A DNA stretch of 5,331 nt. It comes from Chloroflexota bacterium. Its GTDB lineage: Bacteria > Chloroflexota > Anaerolineae > Aggregatilineales > UBA3940. How positions within the stretch are numbered: the stretch's first letter is position 1; every line of letters begins with the position of its first letter. The stretch spans positions 1 through 5,331 of the forward strand of contig JAHEME010000259.1 in NCBI GenBank assembly GCA_024643825.1, written 5' to 3'. Shown here in pieces: positions 1 to 4,954 of this stretch. The translations under genes and the position numbers were made by a program. The notes under the pieces are model-generated. The model did not search any database. It was given only the letters and a program-made list of their open reading frames with translations, and was not told the origin of the DNA.

Positions 1-151
1 CGTAGTTTAGTATCTTTTGAGTCTCTGAAGTGATCTCTATTTGGATTGTCATACCGGATATCATACACACAACCCGATCCGTTTTTCAAAATCGTAGTTT
101 GTGACCGTTTTCAGTATAGCATACATAAGATCTTATTAACGGAAGAAGGGG

Positions 152-736
152 ATGGCAGAGATGGAAAACGTGATCGGCGATTACCTATTTCTCTCATTGA
201 TTCCAACCATAGCTGCTATTATCATCGGCGGATCAGTAGGCTTTGCTTACGCAGTTCTCATCCAACGTTTACTAGCAAGAGCGCCATCTATACAGCGATG
301 GATTACGATCATTCCCTGGCGTGCTCCCGTCTTTTCCCTACCGCTTTTGCTGCTGGTGACGATGATCATCCCTCTTGTTGTTTTTGACTTTGGGCTTGGC
401 ATTGAGTCGGGTATTGCGGGTGTGGGAGCTACTTCACTCCTATTTGCAGTTCCTCTCAGCGCCAGCGTTTTTCTCGGACAGTGGTCACCACGGCCCTTAC
501 ACATCAAACTGTGGGCGGCAGCGCGGAGCTTACTGGTAGCCTCGCTTGTGTTGGGAGTTTTCACCGCGCGCGTGGGCGCATCTGGAGTGGGTCAACCTTT
601 CTTCGCCGCGACCGGATTCGACGCTGCTTACCAGTCATTCTGGCAGGTGTTTAGGCTGGCGCTTGCCTGTGATCTCGTGCTCGGTATGGGCGAAGCAGTG
701 TTGTGGAATCAACCCTGGTTGGGTTACAAGAGATAA
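152..736 (+). CDS. Integral membrane protein of unknown function, possibly distantly permease-like
   Basis: I do not recognise a specific family. The 194-residue product is strongly hydrophobic, with about five likely membrane segments: residues 12-37, 60-80, 86-108, 122-140 and 163-183. Short loops separate them, and basic residues follow the first segment (QRLLARAPSIQRW). There is no signal peptidase site or soluble domain. The segment around residues 52-80 (IIPWRAPVFSLPLLLL, then FDFGLGIESG) and the Gly-rich GASGVG at 142-147 loosely recall NitT/TauT-type ABC permeases. No EAA loop is visible, so this is only a weak guess. The ATG at 152 opens the frame. A second in-frame ATG at 161 is equally plausible, because the purine run at 141-151 (AAGGGG) lies 9 nt before it but abuts the first ATG. 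The gene converges on the minus-strand oxidoreductase, 57 bp separating the two stop codons. I see no partner gene in the window. Confidence 0.75.
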   Translation: MAEMENVIGDYLFLSLIPTIAAIIIGGSVGFAYAVLIQRLLARAPSIQRWITIIPWRAPVFSLPLLLLVTMIIPLVVFDFGLGIESGIAGVGATSLLFAVPLSASVFLGQWSPRPLHIKLWAAARSLLVASLVLGVFTARVGASGVGQPFFAATGFDAAYQSFWQVFRLALACDLVLGMGEAVLWNQPWLGYKR

Positions 737-793
737 TGACATACGCACCCGAAAGGTTATTCAAGTCAGAGCACATCTCGTTTGCACCTTTGA

Positions 794-1399
794 TCACCCC
801 CGCGAGAATCGCTGCTCCTTGAACGGATCAGCATCATTGTGATAGCCCGCCTGCTCCCAGAAACCTAATCGATCCTTCTCGGCAAATTCGAGGCTGCGTA
901 CCCATTTGGCGCTCTTCCAGAAGTAGCGTTTGGGAACCAACGTCCGCACCGGGTAGCCGTGATCCGGGTCAAGCGGCTTGCCATCGAACTTATAGGCCAG
1001 CATCACGTCATCATCCAGCATCGCATCCAGCGGCATGTTGGTCGTGTAGCCATACTCGCAGTGCGCAATTACGTACTTCGCTTCCGGCTTCACGCCCACC
1101 ATCTCCACGATGTCGCGGAAGAGCACACCTTCCCACAGAGTATCAAACTTGCTCCACCGCGTCACGCAATGAATATCGGTGGTGATCGTGTGGGTGGGCA
1201 GCGCAGTGAACGCTTCCCAGGTCCATACCTTCTCTTCGTTCACCAGACCGAACGCGCGCAGATTCCATGTCGCCAGATCGGTGCGCGGAACCGGGCCATA
1301 ATGAAGAACAGGAAATTTCAGCGTTGTTGACTGCCCCGGTGGGAGCCGTCCCTCCGCCAGCATACGATTTTCCAGATCGCGTCTCTCGTCAAATAGCAT
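794..1399 (-). CDS. Sulfite oxidase-like molybdopterin-dependent oxidoreductase (YuiH-like)
   Basis: The 201-residue protein consists of one oxidoreductase molybdopterin-binding domain (the Oxidored_molyb fold of the sulfite oxidase family) without the C-terminal dimerisation domain of true sulfite oxidases, as in the compact YuiH-like group. Visible marks are Cys78 in the IHCVTRWSKFD motif, the expected cysteinyl ligand of the Mo (or W) centre; HCEYGYTTNMPL at 113-124; HGYPVRTLVPKRYFWKSAKW at 147-166, the pterin-contacting stretch; and the C-terminal GFWEQAGYHNDADPF typical of this subgroup. There is no Tat or Sec signal, so a cytoplasmic location is likely. The physiological substrate and electron partner are not known from sequence. 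I chose the ATG at 1399 because GGAGG lies 5 nt upstream and family homology begins there. A longer in-frame opening to 1507 would run through the promoter and into the terminator of the preceding gene. It is monocistronic, with its own promoter. Confidence 0.92.
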   Translation of the reverse strand: MLFDERRDLENRMLAEGRLPPGQSTTLKFPVLHYGPVPRTDLATWNLRAFGLVNEEKVWTWEAFTALPTHTITTDIHCVTRWSKFDTLWEGVLFRDIVEMVGVKPEAKYVIAHCEYGYTTNMPLDAMLDDDVMLAYKFDGKPLDPDHGYPVRTLVPKRYFWKSAKWVRSLEFAEKDRLGFWEQAGYHNDADPFKEQRFSRG

Positions 1400-1404
1400 C
1401 GCAT

Positions 1405-1409
1405 CCTCC
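1405..1409 (-). promoter_or_regulatory. Shine-Dalgarno of the sulfite oxidase-like gene
   Basis: On the minus strand GGAGG (within TGGAGGATGCG) ends 5 nt before the ATG at 1399. This strong site decides the start in favour of 1399 over the longer opening to 1507. Confidence 0.8.
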
Positions 1410-1457
1410 ACGCAAAGAGTGCTGTAGGGTATAGAAATCGCCACGTTCTCGTACCAT

Positions 1458-1486
1458 AGTCTAGCGGCGGCGATCCGGGATGGCAA
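1458..1486 (-). promoter_or_regulatory. Predicted sigma70-type promoter of the sulfite oxidase-like gene
   Basis: Reading the minus strand, a -35 box TTGCCA (1481-1486, five of six consensus bases) is followed after exactly 17 bp by a -10 box TAGACT (1458-1463, four of six). Transcription would start near 1451, giving a leader of about 50 nt that contains the GGAGG site. It sits immediately downstream of the terminator of the GAF gene, so the oxidoreductase is probably an independent unit. The 8-mer GCTAGACT around the -10 also occurs in the tupA promoter. This is a prediction from spacing and consensus only. Confidence 0.6.
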
Positions 1487-1496
1487 CCTCGCACGA

Positions 1497-1526
1497 ATCA
1501 AAAACACCGCCTATTAGGACGGTGTT
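1497..1526 (-). terminator. Rho-independent terminator of the tup-GAF unit
   Basis: On the minus strand the hairpin has a 7-bp perfect outer stem, AACACCG (1503-1509) pairing with CGGTGTT (1520-1526). It can continue past one bulged base into CCT/AGG with a 3-nt loop. It is followed by a T-run (TTTTTGATT, 1504 down to about 1497). It begins 20 nt after the stop codon of the GAF protein gene, which supports that stop as the true end of that gene and separates the unit from the downstream oxidoreductase promoter. Confidence 0.75.
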
Positions 1527-1545
1527 CTGTATACCCAGAGATTCT

Positions 1546-2304
1546 CTACTGATGAGTGAGATTGTGCAGATGACCACGCAGATTCTCAATGGCCTCATTG
1601 AGGCTGCCGCGAATGGCGGCGATCTCTTCGCTGGTACGCTCAGGGTCATCAAGCGAAAGATTGTCGATCAGTAGGCCAACGCCATACATTGCCTGAAGCA
1701 CATCATCCTGAAGTTTGCGCGCAAATTGCTCACGCTCATTGAGCATCGCCAGATCAAGCGACTGCTGCTGATAAAGCAGGCTCTGAATCACGACAGCGGC
1801 GTACCCGGCCAACAGTTCGATCACCTGCTGATCTTCCTCGGAGAACGGGTCCCCGTTCTCTTTGTTGGCGAAATACAGATCGCCGAGCACCTTCCCAGAG
1901 ATTTGAATCGGGACGCCGAGAAACGAAGCGACATCCGGGTGGGTGGTGGGAAACCCTTCAAAATACGGATGCTGGCGCACATCAGCAAGACGCACGCTCT
2001 CCCCCTTGCCTAGCAGGATGCTCAGAATGCCGCGACCAATCGGGGGGTGCGCCTCCGGCCCGGCTGTCTCTGGCGCAAGCCCCGACGTGATGAAGTGCGC
2101 CATCGGCTCGCCGGGTTCGCCGGGAATACCGAGTGCGCCGATCTCAGCACGGATCATTTCCCGCGCGTTTTCGATGATCGTAGTCAGGGCCGTTTCGACA
2201 TCATGCGCCTCTGCGACCATGGCGGTGATACGATGTATTCGGCCTAGCTGTTGAGTCCAATGACCTGAAGTGGGTGTGCTCGTCGTAGTTTCCATAATAC
2301 TCAA
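1546..2304 (-). CDS. GAF-domain protein with a degenerate HisKA_3-like helix pair and no ATPase domain
   Basis: The 252-residue soluble protein starts with a helix (residues 16-35), then a GAF domain of the DevS/DosS type (about 37-177; landmarks HPYFEGFPTTHPDVASFLGVPI and GDLYFANKENGDPFSEEDQQVIELLAGYAA). A helical region at 178-250 follows, resembling the dimerisation and phosphotransfer helices of NarL-partner (HisKA_3) kinases. Its H-box reads NEREQFARKLQDDVLQAMY. The residue normally His in the ...LHD... core is Gln199, and the protein ends at HLHNLTHQ, before any HATPase domain. It is therefore unlikely to be an active kinase and may sense a ligand and act by dimerising with another sensor. 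The ligand (haem, cyclic nucleotide or other) cannot be read from sequence. The start is uncertain: TTG at 2304 or ATG at 2295, neither with a strong ribosome site. It lies about 95-105 bp after tupC on the same strand and may be co-transcribed with it. A terminator follows the stop. Confidence 0.88.
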   Translation of the reverse strand: MSIMETTTSTPTSGHWTQQLGRIHRITAMVAEAHDVETALTTIIENAREMIRAEIGALGIPGEPGEPMAHFITSGLAPETAGPEAHPPIGRGILSILLGKGESVRLADVRQHPYFEGFPTTHPDVASFLGVPIQISGKVLGDLYFANKENGDPFSEEDQQVIELLAGYAAVVIQSLLYQQQSLDLAMLNEREQFARKLQDDVLQAMYGVGLLIDNLSLDDPERTSEEIAAIRGSLNEAIENLRGHLHNLTHQ

Positions 2305-2398
2305 GCCTACAGGAGATCGCGGGAATTCAGATAGTGATAGTCCTCATTGCTCAGGCATGATCTCTGACACGTTTCTACCTCAGAATACGCCCATCCGA

Positions 2399-3130
2399 TC
2401 AGTAGTTCAAGTCACCCGCCACGAACGCAGCCGTGCGTGGATCGCGCGGGGACTCGAAGAACTGGCGCGTAAGCGCGTTCTCAACAAGATCACCTTCCAT
2501 CAGGAGAAGCACGCGCGTCGCCAGACGCCGCGCCTGAAAGATGTTGTGCGTCACAAGGATCACGGTTGTCCCGGCGCTGCGCTGGGTGGCGATCAGGTCT
2601 TCGATCAGCCGTGCTGTCCCCATATCGAGGTTGGCGGTCGGTTCATCCAGCAGCAGCACGCGCGGCTGCACAACCAGCGCACGAGCCACCGCGATGCGTT
2701 GGGCCTCCCCACCTGATAGGGTGCGGGCATCGGCCCCGGCTAACTCACTCATCGATACCGCTGCCAGTGCCTCGCGGATGCGATCATCGGCATCGCGCTC
2801 CCCGCGTACCCGCAGACCGTAGGCGACATTGTCATACGCGCTGCGCGAAAGCAGCACCGGGCGCTGAAAGACCATCGCCATCTGCCGCCTGTCGGCAGTG
2901 GTCGCGTTCGCTGCTGTGATGATCCGTCGATCCAGATGCAGCGAAATTGCCCCGGAGGATGGCGGTTGCAAGAGGGCCAGCAGCCGCAGCAGTGTACTCT
3001 TACCCGCCCCGCTTGGCCCTACGATGCTAACGACCTCACCCTCCTCTACTGCCAGCGAGGGCACGTTGAGCACGGTACGCGGGCCATAAGTCTGCTTCAC
3101 ATCCCGCAGCGCATACACGAGAGGAATCAT
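2399..3130 (-). CDS. tupC: Tungstate-type ABC transporter ATP-binding protein
   Basis: This 243-residue cytoplasmic ATPase should energise the TupB permease for tungstate/molybdate import. All catalytic motifs are intact: Walker A GPSGAGKST (38-46), Q-loop Gln89 in MVFQRPVLL, signature LSGGE (138-142), Walker B VLLLDEP (158-164), D-loop NLD (167-169) and switch His195 in ILVTHN. There is no C-terminal TOBE/Mop oxyanion-binding domain such as many ModC proteins have; the length is that of a bare nucleotide-binding domain, as expected for TupC. The ATG at 3130 overlaps the tupB stop as ATGA (3127-3130), the classic arrangement for translational coupling, and no strong Shine-Dalgarno is visible in front of it. 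The specificity call rests on the tupA and tupB neighbours, since the ATPase alone would only be placed in the molybdate/sulfate/phosphate-like group. Confidence 0.9.
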   Translation of the reverse strand: MIPLVYALRDVKQTYGPRTVLNVPSLAVEEGEVVSIVGPSGAGKSTLLRLLALLQPPSSGAISLHLDRRIITAANATTADRRQMAMVFQRPVLLSRSAYDNVAYGLRVRGERDADDRIREALAAVSMSELAGADARTLSGGEAQRIAVARALVVQPRVLLLDEPTANLDMGTARLIEDLIATQRSAGTTVILVTHNIFQARRLATRVLLLMEGDLVENALTRQFFESPRDPRTAAFVAGDLNY

Positions 3131-3789
3131 CGTGGGTTGCCCACGCGCCCCTGAGCCATCACCATCGCCAGATTGGTGACGAAGGCCAGCGCCAGCAGAA
3201 TGATGCCCAGCGCCAGACCTAGATCGAAATTACCCTTGCGAGTTTCCAGCACAATCGCAGTGGTGAGCACACGCGTCCGGCCTTCGATGTTCCCGCCCAC
3301 CAGCATCACGGCCCCCACCTCGGAGATGATCGAGCCGAACCCCGCCACCAGCCCCACCAGCAGCCCGAAGCGTGCTTCGAATAACTGAGCCAGCGTCTCC
3401 TGCACAGGCGTCGCGCCCAGCGCGCGCACCTGCTCTCGCAGCGAGGGATCGACGGCTAACACACTGCTCATAGTCACACCCACGATCAACGGTGTAGCGA
3501 TGATCACCTGCGCCAGCACCATCGCGCGGACGGTGAACAACCATCCGAGGCTGCCCAGCGGCCCGGCGCGCGAGAGCATCAGATAGACAACCAATCCCAC
3601 CACGACAGGTGGCAGGCCCATCCCGGTATAGACGACGGTGGTCAGCAGACGCTTGCCGGGCAAATGGGCCAGCGCCAGCCACGCCCCGGCAGGAATCCCG
3701 ATAGCGACGCTGATCGCCAGCGCACTCACCGTGACTTGCAATGACCGCCCCGCAATAGCGAGCACCTCCGCATCCAGCGAGGTGATCAA
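3127..3789 (-). CDS. tupB: Tungstate-type ABC transporter permease (start codon uncertain)
   Basis: The product is a membrane permease of the TupB/WtpB-like branch of the BPD_transp_1 family, forming the channel with TupC. From the TTG at 3789 it has 220 residues with about five or six hydrophobic segments (roughly residues 17-39, 49-73, 84-106, 145-170 and 195-214). The cytoplasmic coupling loop is visible as LREQVRALGATPVQ (about 137-150), with the conserved Ala-Leu-Gly-Ala of this family. The stretch IISEVGAVMLVGGNIEGRTRVL (written here as IISEVGAVMLVGG and NIEGRTRVL) is typical of TupB. The start is doubtful: coding-like, family-like sequence (FLDALRQAFQ) continues upstream in frame to the tupA stop. 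A strong GGAGGGAG lies at 3836-3843, but no ATG, GTG or TTG occurs between 3789 and the TAA at 3832. An ATC at 3826-3828 is optimally spaced from it. The 3' end overlaps tupC by 4 nt. Confidence 0.9.
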   Translation of the reverse strand: MITSLDAEVLAIAGRSLQVTVSALAISVAIGIPAGAWLALAHLPGKRLLTTVVYTGMGLPPVVVGLVVYLMLSRAGPLGSLGWLFTVRAMVLAQVIIATPLIVGVTMSSVLAVDPSLREQVRALGATPVQETLAQLFEARFGLLVGLVAGFGSIISEVGAVMLVGGNIEGRTRVLTTAIVLETRKGNFDLGLALGIILLALAFVTNLAMVMAQGRVGNPR

Positions 3790-3831
3790 CTGGAACGCCT
3801 GCCGCAGCGCGTCGAGAAACGTAGCGATGAG

Positions 3832-4686
3832 TTAGCTCCCTCCGTCCGGGTGTGCCGCCCGCCACTGCTCCGAGTCGGGCACGAACATCTGCAAACCGTT
3901 GATCTCATAGCCGCCGATGCGACCCTGAACATCGACGGATGTGATCCACTCTGCGAATTTCTGGGCGAGATCATAATTCACGCCGGGATGCTTTTCCGGG
4001 TTGACGGGGATCACGCCATAGGGGTTGAAAAGGATCGGATCGCCCTCATACAGGATGGCGAGATCGAGGCCATCCACCTGCATACGGGCATAGGTGGCAC
4101 GATCTGTGAGAGTATACGCCTGCTGCTCCGCCGCCAGCGTGAGCACCGCTCCCATCCCTTGACCCGCCGACTCGTACCAATCACCTGCCGGGACGATGCC
4201 AGCGTCTTCCCAGATCGCCAGTTCTTTCGTGTTCGTGCCGCTGTCATCGCCGCGAGAAACAAACGTGGCTTCCGTGTCAGCGATGGCGGCGAAGGCATCC
4301 GCCGCGCTCGGCTGATCGGCGATTCCCGCGGGGTCATCCGCCGGGCCAACGATCACGAAGTCATTGTACATCACGTCGTACCGCTGCGTGCCATCTCCGT
4401 TGGCGACAAACTCATCCTCCCGCGCGCGGGCATGCACGAGCAGCACATCAGCATCCCCACTGGCCCCCATTTCGAGAGCCTGCCCGGTTCCAACAGCGAT
4501 CACGTCTACCGATACGTTGTACTGCTGCTCGAAGTCCAGCAGAATACTATCCAGCAGCCCCGAATCCTGAGTGCTGGTGGTGGTGGCAAGGACGAGTCGC
4601 AGCGGCTCCTGGCTAACGCTGCCGCAAGCGGCAAGCAGCGACATAAGACCAACAAGAAGCAGAATTGAGGCGACCTTCCTCTGCAT
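3832..4686 (-). CDS. tupA: Tungstate-binding lipoprotein of an ABC transporter
   Basis: This 284-residue solute-binding protein should capture tungstate, possibly also molybdate, outside the membrane and deliver it to TupBC. The N-terminus is a lipoprotein signal: MQRK, a hydrophobic stretch 5-18, then lipobox LAAC with Cys21 as the lipidated residue. The mature part begins with ATTTSTQDSGLLD (34-46), including the TTTS motif (35-38) characteristic of TupA. It continues with VGTGQALEMGASGDADVLLV (65-84), VMYNDFVIVGP (105-115) and SRGDDSGTNTKE (144-155), whose Ser/Arg/Thr residues are those expected to bind the oxyanion in this family. Length and motif order are normal for TupA. The ATG at 4686 has a modest GGAG (4697-4700) 10 nt upstream and gives an intact signal peptide. 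It is the first gene of the operon and lies behind a well-formed promoter. Affinity for W over Mo is family knowledge and not shown by the sequence itself. Confidence 0.94.
   Translation of the reverse strand: MQRKVASILLLVGLMSLLAACGSVSQEPLRLVLATTTSTQDSGLLDSILLDFEQQYNVSVDVIAVGTGQALEMGASGDADVLLVHARAREDEFVANGDGTQRYDVMYNDFVIVGPADDPAGIADQPSAADAFAAIADTEATFVSRGDDSGTNTKELAIWEDAGIVPAGDWYESAGQGMGAVLTLAAEQQAYTLTDRATYARMQVDGLDLAILYEGDPILFNPYGVIPVNPEKHPGVNYDLAQKFAEWITSVDVQGRIGGYEINGLQMFVPDSEQWRAAHPDGGS
3836..3843 (-). promoter_or_regulatory. Strong Shine-Dalgarno-like site at the tupA/tupB junction
   Basis: The minus strand carries GGAGGGAG inside the last codons of tupA. It lies 7 nt before an ATC codon (3826-3828) in the tupB frame, but 46 nt before the first canonical tupB start (TTG at 3789), too far to serve it. 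This argues that tupB may begin nearer the tupA stop than the TTG suggests. Confidence 0.5.
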
Positions 4687-4726
4687 AGTATTTCAACTCC
4701 AATGAGGGTAAGAGTATTTCCAATCG

Positions 4727-4755
4727 AGTCTAGCACAGCGAAGGTGCTCTGTCAC
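4727..4755 (-). promoter_or_regulatory. Predicted extended -10 promoter of the tupABC operon
   Basis: On the minus strand a -35 box GTGACA (4750-4755, five of six) is followed after 17 bp by TAGACT (4727-4732, four of six). The -10 is preceded by TGC, giving an extended -10 element (TGCTAGACT). Transcription would begin near 4720 with a leader of about 34 nt before the tupA ATG, too short for a molybdenum-cofactor-type riboswitch. A 5-bp dyad AGCAC/GTGCT (4732-4736 and 4744-4748) sits in the spacer and could be an operator. The prediction is from consensus only. Confidence 0.6.
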
Positions 4756-4829
4756 TGCGAAGTTGCATAGGAAGAGCATAGTCAATTCGCGACTCGCTTC
4801 GGCAGTATGCGCTTGTCTCACAATCCGGC

Positions 4830-4835
4830 TATACT
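4830..4835 (+). promoter_or_regulatory. Possible -10 box for the RRM gene leader
   Basis: TATACT (five of six consensus bases) on the plus strand would place a start near 4842, about 113 nt before the RRM start codon and just ahead of the hairpin at 4868. No good -35 lies at the right distance: TTGTCT at 4813-4818 is only 11 bp away. The call is therefore weak. I see no better promoter between the hairpin and the start codon. Confidence 0.3.
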
Positions 4836-4867
4836 CTGGGTATTCTCTTTGCGTTCTTGTATCCCAC

Positions 4868-4904
4868 AGACCAACAGCGACAGGAGCTGTTGGTCTTTTT
4901 CTTT
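4868..4904 (+). terminator. Rho-independent terminator-like hairpin in the RRM gene leader (attenuator or small-RNA end)
   Basis: AGACCAACAGC (4868-4878) and GCTGTTGGTCT (4886-4896) form a perfect 11-bp stem with a 7-nt loop, followed directly by TTTTCTTT (4897-4904). This is a textbook intrinsic terminator on the plus strand and has no matching T-run on the minus strand. No plus-strand gene ends in front of it, since the nearest upstream gene, tupA, is divergent. It lies 50 nt ahead of the RRM start codon. It therefore either ends a short leader or small RNA or attenuates the RRM gene. Confidence 0.8.
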
Positions 4905-4940
4905 CAATCGGCCCGATCAACGGGATACCCTACCCAGGAA

Positions 4941-4947
4941 AAAGGAG
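4941..4947 (+). promoter_or_regulatory. Shine-Dalgarno fixing the TTG start of the RRM gene
   Basis: AAAGGAG ends 7 nt before TTG at 4955. The next in-frame ATG lies well inside the RRM domain, after RNP1, so this site decides the unusual start codon. Confidence 0.85.
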
Positions 4948-4954
4948 CCAGACT

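Noticed and set aside
1..100. Direct repeat CGTAGTTT at 1-8 and 93-100, with a third copy at 2284-2291
   Set aside because: Eight bases with no regular spacing and no shared context. Probably chance in AT-richer sequence.
737..793. Bidirectional terminator between the converging genes (AAAGGT ... ACCTTT)
   Set aside because: Only six pairs across a loop of about 28 nt and no T-run, too weak to call.
1400..1507. N-terminal extension of the sulfite oxidase-like protein to a start at 1507
   Set aside because: It would translate the predicted promoter and begin within the terminator of the GAF gene. The ATG at 1399 has a GGAGG site, and family homology begins there.
2305..2398. Promoter or terminator between tupC and the GAF gene
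   Set aside because: TATCAC-like -10 candidates lack a -35 at a proper distance. The TCTGA/TCAGA inverted repeat is 5 bp with a 12-nt loop and no T-run.
3784..3840. Stop-codon readthrough fusing TupA to TupB, since they share a frame across TAA
   Set aside because: UAA is the least leaky stop, no readthrough-type context or recoding structure is visible, and a strong ribosome site is present for separate initiation.
3230..3865. A 211-codon minus-strand frame overlapping tupB and the tupA end
   Set aside because: The translation is Arg/Gly/Ala-rich and soluble, and it shadows the tupB frame, which shows clear membrane segments and family motifs.
3850..4668. A 272-codon open frame on the plus strand
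   Set aside because: It is exactly antisense to tupA. Its translation is rich in His, Arg and Ile with no domain pattern, and tupA has full family motifs, so this is a codon-bias shadow.
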